From: JAYEMH01 sp034717985 [NCBI: Candidatus Ratteibacteria bacterium]
Lineage (GTDB): Bacteria; CAZDME01; JAYEMH01
Assembly (NCBI GenBank): GCA_034717985.1
Contig: JAYEMH010000004.1
Coordinates: forward strand, 1 to 19,974
DNA: 19,974 nt
Reading direction: 5' to 3'
The position numbers were made by a program, and so were the translations under genes. The stretch's first letter is position 1, and every line of letters starts with the position of its first letter. Positions 13,287 through 19,973 of the stretch are shown in pieces. The notes under the pieces are model-generated. The model saw nothing but the letters and a program-made list of their open reading frames with translations. It had not been told where the DNA came from and ran no database searches.

Positions 13287-13318
13287 AATCTGCGTAATCT
13301 TAACTAATCTGTGTAATC
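13287..13318. repeat. Two AATCTGYGTAATC repeat units in the 13.2-kb intergenic region
   Basis: AATCTGCGTAATC (13287-13299) and AATCTGTGTAATC (13306-13318) are the reverse complement of the GATTACRCAGATT units at the end of pyrC (16374, 16395). The wider stretch 13190-13286 also has short inverted repeats (TTCCTT/AAGGAA) and no credible gene. Confidence 0.75.
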
Positions 13319-13320
13319 AA

Positions 13321-13347
13321 GGTTGCTGAAGCGTTTTTTCAGCAACC
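13321..13347. other. 10-bp hairpin upstream of the pyr promoter
   Basis: GGTTGCTGAA (13321-13330) pairs perfectly with TTCAGCAACC (13338-13347) around a 7-base loop. It stands 14 bp before the -35 box. It could end transcription arriving from upstream, though no T-run follows it, or be another dispersed palindrome. Confidence 0.5.
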
Positions 13348-13360
13348 GCTAAAATAATTC

Positions 13361-13389
13361 TTGACAGAACTTAAATTTGATGGTACAGT
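13361..13389 (+). promoter_or_regulatory. Sigma70-type promoter of the pyr operon
   Basis: A perfect TTGACA (13361-13366), 17-bp spacer, then TACAGT (13384-13389), which matches four of the six TATAAT positions and is preceded by TGG, an extended -10. The predicted transcript starts near 13396, just before the PyrR-binding hairpin, as expected for an attenuated leader of about 180 nt before pyrR. Confidence 0.8.
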
Positions 13390-13405
13390 TTTAACACGTA
13401 GATAA

Positions 13406-13438
13406 CCTTTTAAGTTAGTTCAGCGAAGCTAACAAAGG
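13406..13438 (+). promoter_or_regulatory. PyrR-binding RNA hairpin (pyr leader)
   Basis: The lower stem is CCTTT (13406-13410) / AAAGG (13434-13438), with a 5'-side bulge TAA (13411-13413). The upper stem is GTTAGTT (13414-13420) / AGCTAAC (13427-13433; one G-U), and the hexaloop is CAGCGA (13421-13426). Known PyrR sites have the same architecture: two stems, an asymmetric 5' bulge and a hexaloop of consensus CNGNGA. It lies upstream of a gene encoding PyrR itself. UMP/UTP-bound PyrR should stabilise it. Its 3' strand AAAGG is also the ribosome site of the leader peptide just downstream. Confidence 0.85.
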
Positions 13439-13445
13439 AAATAAA

Positions 13446-13502
13446 ATGAGAGAACCAGTTTCTTGCCAAAAAATCTTAGCCTATCTGGAATCAATCGGGT
13501 AG
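13446..13502 (+). CDS. 18-residue pyr leader peptide
   Basis: ATG 13446 to TAG 13500-13502 encodes MREPVSCQKILAYLESIG. The ribosome site AAAGGA (13434-13439) is optimally spaced, 6 bp from the ATG. The stop codon lies inside the 3' arm of the terminator hairpin (13495-13505). A ribosome reaching the stop would cover that arm and block terminator formation. The peptide sequence itself shows no obvious function. I infer that translation of it, rather than the product, matters. The ORF is short, so chance occurrence is possible, but the placement of both the ribosome site and the stop is hard to explain otherwise. Confidence 0.65.
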   Translation: MREPVSCQKILAYLESIG

Positions 13503-13510
13503 GTTTTTTT
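13478..13510 (+). terminator. Intrinsic terminator/attenuator upstream of pyrR
   Basis: AGCCTATCTGG (13478-13488) pairs with TCGGGTAGGTT (13495-13505), including several G-U pairs, around AATCAA, followed by T7 (13504-13510). It lies between the PyrR-binding hairpin and pyrR. Stem stability is moderate, suiting a regulated terminator. Confidence 0.75.
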
Positions 13511-13574
13511 ATATGGATAATTTTAAATTGCTAATTGTTAATTTTGAATTTTGCAATTAAAAAGGGATAAAGAT

Positions 13575-14123
13575 ATGATACAGAAAGAACAAGCTATAAT
13601 AATGGATTCTACTGCCTTGAGCCGCACCTTGACCAGAATTACGCATGAAATCTTAGAGAAAAACAAAGGCAGTAAAAAGCTGGCAATTGTCGGCATAAGA
13701 AATCGCGGCGCATATCTTGCCGAACGGTTGGTTAAAAAAATTATGGAAATTGATAAGGGGAAGGCCCCTTTAGGTATTCTGGATATTACCCTTTATCGGG
13801 ATGATTTAACCGCTATCGCTTCCCAGCCTATCGTCCGCAAAACCGAAATTCCTTTTGATATCAACGGCAAAAAAGTTGTTTTGGTAGATGATGTGCTTTA
13901 TACCGGCCGCACCATTCGGGCCGCTTTGGATGCTTTAATTGATTTTGGCCGTCCAGAGGAGATTCAGTTAGCCATCCTCATTGATCGCGGGCATAGAGAA
14001 CTACCTATTCGGGCTGATTTTGTGGGGAAGAATATTCCTACTTCCCCCAGGGAAATTGTTGAGGTGAGGCTTAAAGAAGTCGATGGTGAGGATGCGGTGG
14101 TAATTATGGAAAAAGAGGGATAA
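13575..14123 (+). CDS. pyrR: Pyrimidine operon regulator / uracil phosphoribosyltransferase PyrR
   Basis: 182 residues from ATG 13575 (AAAGGG 8 bp upstream). PyrR senses UMP/UTP and binds pyr leader RNA; many members also have weak uracil phosphoribosyltransferase activity. Motifs: [18 protein letters not shown] near 14-31, [23 protein letters not shown], the PRPP loop [13 protein letters not shown] (about 101-113), [20 protein letters not shown] and FVGKNIPTS. All are standard and the length is normal (about 180). It is the first gene of the cluster and follows its own candidate binding site, which indicates autoregulation. pyrB begins 5 bp after its stop. Confidence 0.97.
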   Translation: MIQKEQAIIMDSTALSRTLTRITHEILEKNKGSKKLAIVGIRNRGAYLAERLVKKIMEIDKGKAPLGILDITLYRDDLTAIASQPIVRKTEIPFDINGKKVVLVDDVLYTGRTIRAALDALIDFGRPEEIQLAILIDRGHRELPIRADFVGKNIPTSPREIVEVRLKEVDGEDAVVIMEKEG

Positions 14124-14128
14124 TAAAG

Positions 14129-15052
14129 ATGATCTGGCAAAAGAAAAATCTTCTGGGGCTGGAAGAATTGACCGCTGAAGAAATAAATTTTGTTTTAGAT
14201 TCAGCCGATTCTTTTAAAGAAATTTCCACCCGGGCAATAAAAAAAGTTCCGGCTTTAAGAGGTAAAACCGTAGCCAATTTATTTTTTGAACCAAGCACCC
14301 GGACGAGAATGTCGTTTGAACTGGCGGCTAAACGACTTAGCGCCGACTTAGTAAATCTTTCTCCCTCTTCCAGTTCTCTGGTCAAAGGAGAAACTTTAAT
14401 TGACACCGTTAAAAATATTGAGGCCTTTAAGGTAGATATAATGGTGGTTCGTCATTCTGTTTCCGGATTTCCCTATTGCCTCTCGGAATTCACGGATGCT
14501 CCGATTATCAATGCCGGCGACGGAGCCCACGAGCATCCTACCCAGGCTCTTCTGGATCTCTATACAATTAGGGAGAAAAAGGGAAAAATTTCCGGACTGA
14601 AAGTTGCCATAATTGGAGATATCCTGCACAGCCGGGTAGCCCGTTCCAACATCTGGGGATTAACTAAATTGGGCGCCGAGGTTATTCTTTGCGGTCCCCT
14701 GACTTTATTACCCCGGGAAGTGGATAAATTACCGGTAAAGATAAGTTTTAATTTTGAAGAGGCGGTAAAAGAAGCAGATATTGTTTATCTCTTAAGAGTT
14801 CAAAAAGAGAGGGAGAAAAGGAATCTTTTTCCCAGCCTGCGTGAATATGCCAATCTCTTCGGCCTCAATAAATATAGACTGAAATTACTCAAGAAAGAAT
14901 GCCTGATTATGCATCCGGGGCCGGTTAACCGGGGAGTGGAATTGGATCCTGAGGTGGCTGACGGGCCGCGGGCGGTTATTCTGGAACAGGTAACTAACGG
15001 CTTAGCCATTCGGATGGCTGTCCTTTATATACTCTCGGGAGTGCCGCGTTAA
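14129..15052 (+). CDS. pyrB: Aspartate carbamoyltransferase catalytic subunit PyrB
   Basis: 307 residues. It joins carbamoyl phosphate and L-aspartate to give carbamoyl aspartate, the first committed step. The carbamoyl-phosphate site [12 protein letters not shown] (STRTR 55-59), [12 protein letters not shown] (about 135), [14 protein letters not shown] and the aspartate-loop [13 protein letters not shown] are all intact. No pyrI regulatory subunit follows; instead pyrC does, as in PyrR-type clusters. GAGGGA upstream of the ATG overlaps the end of pyrR, so translation is probably coupled. Confidence 0.97.
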   Translation: MIWQKKNLLGLEELTAEEINFVLDSADSFKEISTRAIKKVPALRGKTVANLFFEPSTRTRMSFELAAKRLSADLVNLSPSSSSLVKGETLIDTVKNIEAFKVDIMVVRHSVSGFPYCLSEFTDAPIINAGDGAHEHPTQALLDLYTIREKKGKISGLKVAIIGDILHSRVARSNIWGLTKLGAEVILCGPLTLLPREVDKLPVKISFNFEEAVKEADIVYLLRVQKEREKRNLFPSLREYANLFGLNKYRLKLLKKECLIMHPGPVNRGVELDPEVADGPRAVILEQVTNGLAIRMAVLYILSGVPR

Positions 15053-15060
15053 AGAAAAGT

Positions 15061-15092
15061 AGACGGGAGACGGTAAATGGGAGACGGGAGAT
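15061..15092 (+). repeat. AGACGGG heptanucleotide repeat supplying the pyrC ribosome site
   Basis: AGACGGG, AGACGGT, AAATGGG, AGACGGG, AGATGG follow at 7-bp period in the 38-bp pyrB-pyrC gap. The GGGAG at 15079-15083 lies 7 bp before the pyrC ATG, and the ATG itself belongs to the last partial unit. The initiation region is therefore built from the repeat. Confidence 0.75.
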
Positions 15093-16395
15093 GGATCTAC
15101 TAATTAAATCCGGACGGGTCATTGATCCGGAAACAAATTTGGATGAAATCCTTGATATTTTAATTGAAAAGGGAAAAATTACAAAAATCGGAAAAGTTAT
15201 AAAAGCCGCCGGTGATGTGAAAATTCTCCCGGCCAAAGATAAACTGGTTTTTCCGGGATTAATCGATTTACACACCCATCTTCGGGAGCCGGGGGGAGAA
15301 GATGCGGAAACGATTGAAAGCGGAACAAAAGCCGCCGCCCGAGGCGGCTACACCTCGGTTGTCTGCATGCCTAACACCCGGCCTCCGATTGATAATCGCT
15401 CGGTAGCGGAGTTTATATACACCCATGCTAAACGAAAAAGTCCGGTTAATGTTTACGTGGCGGGAACGATAACCAATCAGCGGCAAGGAGACCGATTAAG
15501 TGAAATTGGTGAGTTAAAAGAAGCCGGGGTAGTGGCTTTATCTGATGACGGTTCTCCGGTACTGAATTCAGAAGTTATGCGTCGGGCTTTGGAATATTGC
15601 CGAATGTTTAATCTGCCGATTATCAGTCACGCCGAAGATATTTATCTTTCCAATGGGGGGGTAATGCATGAAGGTTTTATTTCCGCCCGCCTGGGCCTGC
15701 AGGGAATTCCGTCTGTTGCCGAAGAACTTGCCGTGGCTCGGGATATAATACTGGCCGAATATACCGGGGGGCGTCTTCATTTAGCCCACCTGAGCACTGA
15801 GGGCAGCGTAGAATTATTACGCCAGGCTAAAAAGAGAAAAATTAAAGTAACCGGAGAGACCTGTCCTCATTATTTTAGTTTAACGGATAAGGCCGTAGAA
15901 ACTTTTAAAACCTCCACCAAGATTAATCCGCCTCTGAGAACCGAGCGTGACCGGCAAGCTGTTATCAGGGGATTAAAGGATGGAACAATTGATGTTATTG
16001 CCACCGACCACGCTCCCCATACCCTGGCGGCCAAGGAGCTGGATTATATTTCCGCTCCATTTGGCATCGTGGGATTGGAAACAGCTTTACCGGTAGCTAT
16101 TACCAAATTGATAAAAGAGGCAAAATTTAGTTTTTCTGCCCTGGCGGCTAAAATGAGCCTGAATCCGGCAAAAATTCTGGGTCTTAGTGATAAGGGCAGA
16201 ATTCAAGTCGGCAAAGCGGCAGACATAACCCTTGTTGCCCCGGATAAAGAGTATCTGGTTGAGGTGGAAAATTTTGCCTCAAAAGGGAGGAGTTCTCCTT
16301 TTCAAGGATGGCGGCTCCAGGGTAAAGTAGAGGCCACGATAGTTGGCGGGAAAGCAGTCTATATACCGCCCTTGATTACGCAGATTAAAATTTAG
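15091..16395 (+). CDS. pyrC: Dihydroorotase PyrC (type I)
   Basis: 434 residues. It cyclises carbamoyl aspartate to dihydroorotate using zinc. The amidohydrolase ligands are present: His61 and His63 in GLIDLHTHLREPG, the Asp pair of SDDGSPV (152-153), His180 (ISHAED), His233 (LAHLSTEG) and the catalytic Asp306 (ATDHAPHT). The length and HLR motif make it an active class I enzyme and not a pseudo-DHOase partner of PyrB. The C-terminus is odd: the last residues LITQIKI and the TAG come from the first unit of a GATTACRCAGATT repeat, so the natural end may have been replaced by the repeat. Confidence 0.97.
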   Translation: MDLLIKSGRVIDPETNLDEILDILIEKGKITKIGKVIKAAGDVKILPAKDKLVFPGLIDLHTHLREPGGEDAETIESGTKAAARGGYTSVVCMPNTRPPIDNRSVAEFIYTHAKRKSPVNVYVAGTITNQRQGDRLSEIGELKEAGVVALSDDGSPVLNSEVMRRALEYCRMFNLPIISHAEDIYLSNGGVMHEGFISARLGLQGIPSVAEELAVARDIILAEYTGGRLHLAHLSTEGSVELLRQAKKRKIKVTGETCPHYFSLTDKAVETFKTSTKINPPLRTERDRQAVIRGLKDGTIDVIATDHAPHTLAAKELDYISAPFGIVGLETALPVAITKLIKEAKFSFSALAAKMSLNPAKILGLSDKGRIQVGKAADITLVAPDKEYLVEVENFASKGRSSPFQGWRLQGKVEATIVGGKAVYIPPLITQIKI

Positions 16396-16411
16396 ATTAC
16401 ACAGATTAAAA
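16374..16411 (+). repeat. GATTACRCAGATTAAAA direct repeat across the pyrC stop codon
   Basis: 17-bp units at 16374-16390 and 16395-16411 differ at one position (GATTACG versus GATTACA). The first is coding, and the TAG overlaps the second. The motif is found inverted at 13287-13318 and in variant form at 11359. Confidence 0.85.
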
Positions 16412-16494
16412 ACATCGTCGAGAGTATTTGTGGTCCAAAAAGACAGCCAAAAAATTGAAAAGCAAATTGAAAATTTAGGTAAGGATATTAATTA

Positions 16495-17325
16495 ATGCCG
16501 TCCTCTCCTGATAATATAATTCAAATAAAGGCTAAGATTCTATCGCATAAAAAAATAGCCCCGGGTTATTTTCTCCTGAAGTTAGATGCCCCGGCGATTG
16601 CCAAACTTAGCCTGCCCGGACAATTTGTCCATCTGCGAGTTTTAGATTCGGATATTCCCCTGCTTCGCCGGCCATTCAGTCTCCACCGGATTAATCCTGA
16701 CTCAATTGAGCTCTTATACCAGCTCAAAGGTGAGGGGACCCGTATTTTAAGCGAGAGAAAAAAGGATGAAATGGTGGATTTAATCGGCCCTCTGGGGAAC
16801 GGGTTTGATTTAACCGATATTCCTGAAGGGAAGAACATTGTTTTGATTGGCGGCGGAATCGGGACTGCCCCGCTGGTAACTCTGACTGAGGGGTTACTCA
16901 AGCGGTATGACAGAGCAAAATTAACTTTTTTCCTTGGCGCCCGCTCTCAAGAGTTAATTCTGGGGGAGGGAGAAATTCGGCATTCAGGAATAGATTGTCT
17001 CATTTCTACCGACGACGGTAGTTATGGGGAGAAAGGTCCGGTTACCCGCCTCTTTGAAAAGAAACTGACCGATTGGAAGGGAAAACCGGGAATGGTTTTT
17101 ACCTGTGGTCCTAAAGGCATGTTAAAGGTTATGGGTAGTTTAAGCCGAAGATTTAAATTTCCCTGTCAGGTTTCGCTGGAAGAAAATATGGGCTGCGGGA
17201 TTGGCGTTTGTTTAGGCTGTGCGGTGCGAATAAGGACTAACCAGGGAAGAGATGAATCTTTTGAGTATAAAAGGGTTTGTAAAGACGGGCCGGTTTTTTG
17301 GGCTTCAGAGGTTATTTTTGATTAA
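16495..17325 (+). CDS. pyrK: Dihydroorotate dehydrogenase electron-transfer subunit PyrK
   Basis: 276 residues. PyrK pairs with class 1B PyrD, carrying electrons from dihydroorotate to NAD+ through FAD and a [2Fe-2S] cluster. An FAD-binding beta-barrel (about 1-105) has the motif LLRRPFSLH, followed by the NAD-binding domain with IGGGIGTAPLV and FTCGPKGMLKVM. The cluster ligands are Cys234, Cys239, Cys242 and Cys262 (CGIGVCLGC...VCKDGPVF). The ATG 16495 has GGAT about 10 bp upstream. A 99-bp repeat-containing gap separates it from pyrC. The following pyrD is of the matching class. Confidence 0.96.
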   Translation: MPSSPDNIIQIKAKILSHKKIAPGYFLLKLDAPAIAKLSLPGQFVHLRVLDSDIPLLRRPFSLHRINPDSIELLYQLKGEGTRILSERKKDEMVDLIGPLGNGFDLTDIPEGKNIVLIGGGIGTAPLVTLTEGLLKRYDRAKLTFFLGARSQELILGEGEIRHSGIDCLISTDDGSYGEKGPVTRLFEKKLTDWKGKPGMVFTCGPKGMLKVMGSLSRRFKFPCQVSLEENMGCGIGVCLGCAVRIRTNQGRDESFEYKRVCKDGPVFWASEVIFD

Positions 17326-17332
17326 GAAAATG

Positions 17333-17417
17333 AACCACAGAGAACACAGAAACAAAATCAAAAGAGAAAGAATTTAACCACGAATAACATTAATTTAAAC
17401 AAAAATGTGTAGGGAAA
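17333..17417. repeat. Degenerate AACCACAGAG repeat between pyrK and pyrD
   Basis: AACCACAGAGAACACAGAAAC (17333) followed by an A-rich stretch, AATTTAACCACGAAT and AATGTGTAGGG resembles the blocks upstream of pilins 2, 3 and 6 (AACCACAGAG at 2497, AATGTGTAGGG at 4297) in the same order. No gene is visible in this 151-bp gap. Confidence 0.65.
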
Positions 17418-17476
17418 GAAAAAATAGGGAACAATCGGTTTAATCATTAATAGAAAAATAAAAGGAAATAAACCAG

Positions 17477-18406
17477 GTGGAAATTAAATCAAGATTAGAG
17501 ATTGATTTTGCCGGAATAAAACTTAAAAATCCTATTTTAGTTTCTTCCGGAACCTTTGGCTGCGGCCGGGAATATGCTGAATTAATAGATTTAAATCGTC
17601 TGGGGGGGATTATTACTAAATCCATTACCGAGAAGCCTCATAAAGGGAATCCACCGCCCCGGCTGGCGGAGGTTTCCGGGGGTTTGCTTAATGCTATCGG
17701 TCTGGAGAATGAAGGGATTGATAATTTTCTCCGGGAAAAACTGCCGTTTTTGAGGCAGTTTAAAACATCTATCATCGTCAATATTGCCGGGTTTACCGAA
17801 GATGAGTATGTGCGTTTAACCGCTCGTTTGAATCAGGCAGAAGGTATTGCCGCCCTTGAGGTCAATCTTTCCTGTCCTAATGTCAAAAAAGGCGGCATTA
17901 ACTTCGGCTCCGAACCGGAGATTTTGAAACGCTTAGTAAAGAGAATTCGCGCATCCACTAAATTGCCTCTTTTAATTAAACTTTCGCCTAATGTCGGTGA
18001 TATTGTTAAATTTGCCGGAATTGCCGCCGAAGCCGGCGCGGATGGACTTTCCTTGATTAATACGGTTTTAGGCCTCTCTATAGATGTTAATTCTTTTAAA
18101 CCTAAATTAGCCAATGTTACCGGCGGACTTTCCGGTCCGGCCATCCGTCCGATTGCCTTGAGGATGATTTGGGATGTTTACAAGCGTATTAAACTTCCCA
18201 TTTTAGGCAGTGGGGGAATTATGAGAACAGAAGACGCTCTGGAATTCTTTATTGCCGGTGCCCGGGCAGTAGCCATCGGGACGGCCAATTTCGTTAATCC
18301 CCGGGCTTCTTTAGAAATTATTCAGGGAATTAAAAAATATCTGGATAAGCATGAGTTTAAGAGTATTAAAGAGATTATTGGAAAGTTAAAAGTGAATAGT
18401 CGATAG
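17477..18406 (+). CDS. pyrD: Dihydroorotate dehydrogenase catalytic subunit PyrD (class 1B)
   Basis: 309 residues from GTG 17477, with AAGGAAA 9 bp upstream. It oxidises dihydroorotate to orotate using FMN. NPILVSSGTFGCGREY, TKSITEKPHKGNPPPR, NAIGLENEGID and EVNLSCPNVKKGG carry the substrate and FMN contacts; Cys133 is the class 1 catalytic base. GSGGIMRTEDALEFFIAGA and AVAIGTANF form the FMN phosphate site. Together with pyrK this makes the NAD-linked heterotetramer. The last residues (KVNSR) and the stop are encoded by the beginning of the AGTGAAT repeat array. Confidence 0.97.
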   Translation: MEIKSRLEIDFAGIKLKNPILVSSGTFGCGREYAELIDLNRLGGIITKSITEKPHKGNPPPRLAEVSGGLLNAIGLENEGIDNFLREKLPFLRQFKTSIIVNIAGFTEDEYVRLTARLNQAEGIAALEVNLSCPNVKKGGINFGSEPEILKRLVKRIRASTKLPLLIKLSPNVGDIVKFAGIAAEAGADGLSLINTVLGLSIDVNSFKPKLANVTGGLSGPAIRPIALRMIWDVYKRIKLPILGSGGIMRTEDALEFFIAGARAVAIGTANFVNPRASLEIIQGIKKYLDKHEFKSIKEIIGKLKVNSR

Positions 18407-18524
18407 TAAATAGTGAATGGTGAATAGTGAATAGTGAATAGTGAATAGTGAATAGTGAATAGTCGTTAACTAGCGACTACTAAATACTAACGACTAAATA
18501 CTATCGACTAACGACTAAATACTA
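18391..18524. repeat. AGTGAAT heptanucleotide array with inverted arm between pyrD and pyrF
   Basis: Eleven 7-bp units run from 18391 to 18467. Seven are exactly AGTGAAT, five of them consecutive (18426-18460); the others are AGTCGAT, AGTAAAT, GGTGAAT and AGTCGTT. The right half (18472-18522) is built of ACTAAAT/ACGACTA-type units in the opposite sense. TAGTCGATAGTA (18397-18408) is the exact reverse complement of 18499-18510. The whole gap could fold into a long imperfect hairpin. Confidence 0.9.
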
Positions 18525-19262
18525 ATGAGAATGAAGATTGTTCCTCAGGATAAATTGATTGTTGCCCTGGATACGGGAAATTTGATTTCGGCCCAAAAGT
18601 TAGTAGGAAAATTGGGAAAACTGGTTTCTATCTATAAAGTGGGCATTGAACTTTTTACCGCCGTCGGCCCGGAAATTCTAAAATGGTTAAAGAAGAAAGA
18701 GAAAAAGATTTTTCTGGATTTAAAATTTCACGATATTCCCAGGAGTGTTTCCTCAGCTATTCTCTCAGCGGCCGGAAACGATATCTTTATGGTCAACATT
18801 CATCTTTCAGGCGGGGCGGCGATGGCCAGGGAAGCAGTGATAAAGGTTAAAGAAATTTCCAAAAAAGAAGGGAAGGAGCCTCCTCTTATTATCGGGGTAA
18901 CGGTTTTAACCAGCCTGCTTGGCGATGATTTGAAAAGAATGGGGATTAATAAGGATTTGGAAACGCTGGTGCGTGATTTTGCCATTATGGCTGAACAAAA
19001 CGGCTTGGACGGCGTGGTGGCTTCCGCCCGGGAGGCCAGGATGATAAAAGAAAATTCAGGCCGGGAATTTTTAATTGTTACCCCGGGTATTCGCCTGAAA
19101 GAGGATTCCCCGGGTGATCAAAAGAGGGTAACTACTCCGAAAGAGGCGATTGCGGCCGGGGCGGATTTCTTAGTGGTTGGCCGGCCGATAACCGAAGCGC
19201 CGAATCCCTGCCGGATAGCTCAAAGAATACTATCAGAAATTAAAGAAGGACAAAATTGCTGA
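18525..19262 (+). CDS. pyrF: Orotidine 5'-phosphate decarboxylase PyrF
   Basis: 245 residues. It decarboxylates OMP to UMP, the last step. The catalytic tetrad region is clear: Asp16 (VALDTGN), Lys38 (YKVG), and Asp65-Lys67-Asp70 (FLDLKFHDIP). VTPGIRL and FLVVGRPITEAPNP bind the phosphate. The ATG at 18525 or 18531 directly follows the heptanucleotide hairpin and has no recognisable ribosome site, so expression may depend on coupling or on an unusual initiation context. It overlaps pyrE by 7 bp. Confidence 0.96.
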   Translation: MRMKIVPQDKLIVALDTGNLISAQKLVGKLGKLVSIYKVGIELFTAVGPEILKWLKKKEKKIFLDLKFHDIPRSVSSAILSAAGNDIFMVNIHLSGGAAMAREAVIKVKEISKKEGKEPPLIIGVTVLTSLLGDDLKRMGINKDLETLVRDFAIMAEQNGLDGVVASAREARMIKENSGREFLIVTPGIRLKEDSPGDQKRVTTPKEAIAAGADFLVVGRPITEAPNPCRIAQRILSEIKEGQNC

Positions 19263-19858
19263 CTGAAAAAGAAATCTGGAAAATATTGAAAGAAACCGGG
19301 GCGATTCTTAAAGGTCATTTTCTCCTTTCCTCCGGCCGCCACAGCGACACCTATTTTGAGAAATTCAGGATTTTAGAACATCCCGATATAACCCATAGAT
19401 TTTGCCGGCACTTAAAAGAAAAATTTAAAGATAAATCTATTGAGTTAGTCTTAGGGCTGGCTACCGGAGGGATTATTCTGGGTTATGAGCTGGCTGGCCT
19501 CTTTGGGACCAGAGCGATTTTTACCGAAAGGTTTCAGGGAAAAATGGCTTTGCGAAGAGGGTTTCGGATTAGAAAAGGAGAAAAAGTATTAGTGGCCGAG
19601 GATGTGATTACTACCGGAGGGTCGGTTAAGGAGACAATTGGCATTGCCGAAGAACTGGGGGCGGATATAGTCGGAATTGCCTCCCTGGTGGACAGAACCG
19701 GGGCAAAAATAGATTTGGGATATCCCCTGAAGGCTTTGGTGTCTTTAGAGGTTAAAAGTTTTCCCGCCGGCGAGTGCCCGCTTTGCAAGAGTCAACTGCC
19801 TCTGGTTCAGCCAGGTACCCCTAAAGGGATGGTTTCGCCTAGTCGAGCTGTTAGCTAA
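19256..19858 (+). CDS. pyrE: Orotate phosphoribosyltransferase PyrE
   Basis: 200 residues from TTG 19256 (AAGGA 5 bp upstream), overlapping the end of pyrF. It converts orotate and PRPP to OMP. FLLSSGRHSDTYFEKF, LGLATGGIILGYELA, ERFQGKMALRRGFRI and the PRPP loop VLVAEDVITTGGSV (about 111-124) are intact. ECPLCKSQLPLVQPGT is the usual C-terminal end of this subfamily. The further 12 residues (PKGMVSPSRAVS) are an extension encoded by a dispersed element (19818-19838), related to one in the pilP-like gene. Confidence 0.97.
   Translation: MLTEKEIWKILKETGAILKGHFLLSSGRHSDTYFEKFRILEHPDITHRFCRHLKEKFKDKSIELVLGLATGGIILGYELAGLFGTRAIFTERFQGKMALRRGFRIRKGEKVLVAEDVITTGGSVKETIGIAEELGADIVGIASLVDRTGAKIDLGYPLKALVSLEVKSFPAGECPLCKSQLPLVQPGTPKGMVSPSRAVS
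19818..19838. repeat. Dispersed element at the 3' end of pyrE
   Basis: CCCCTAAAGGGATGGTTTCGC matches the reverse complement of 7411-7431 at 19 of 21 positions, and AAGGGATGG also occurs in the insertion inside prepilin 3 (2653). It encodes the extra tail of PyrE. Confidence 0.5.
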
Positions 19859-19861
19859 ATT

Positions 19862-19896
19862 TTAAAAGTGCACAGTTTAAGAATTAAAAGTGCACA
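19862..19896. repeat. 13-bp direct repeat at a probable insertion-sequence end
   Basis: TTAAAAGTGCACA occurs at 19862-19874 and 19884-19896. The second copy contains the stop codon of the minus-strand coding tail. Repeated transposase-binding motifs near the end of an insertion sequence would look like this. Confidence 0.6.
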
Positions 19897-19973
19897 AGCT
19901 TTAAGTCCTTAGTTTTAGCTCTTTGGATACCCGTAAGTTTATTGTTGTGCCATATCCTTATCTCAGATAATCC
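19884..19973 (-). CDS. Probable transposase/integrase-core C-terminal end (partial)
   Basis: Read on the minus strand, a frame open from the right edge encodes GLSEIRIWHNNKLTGIQRA then KTKDLKLVHF and a TAA at 19886-19884. A short basic beta-strand tail ending in D-L---VHF resembles, from memory, the end of DDE integrase-core (IS481-like) transposases. It converges on pyrE, with only 25 bp between the two stops and a direct repeat of the kind found at element ends in that gap. Only 29 residues are visible, with no catalytic residues, so family assignment is tentative. Confidence 0.45.
   Translation of the reverse strand, partial: GLSEIRIWHNNKLTGIQRAKTKDLKLVHF

Noticed and set aside
18391-18524. 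Regular repeats considered as a CRISPR array
   Set aside because: Units are 7 bp in direct tandem with no spacers of uniform length and no cas genes.
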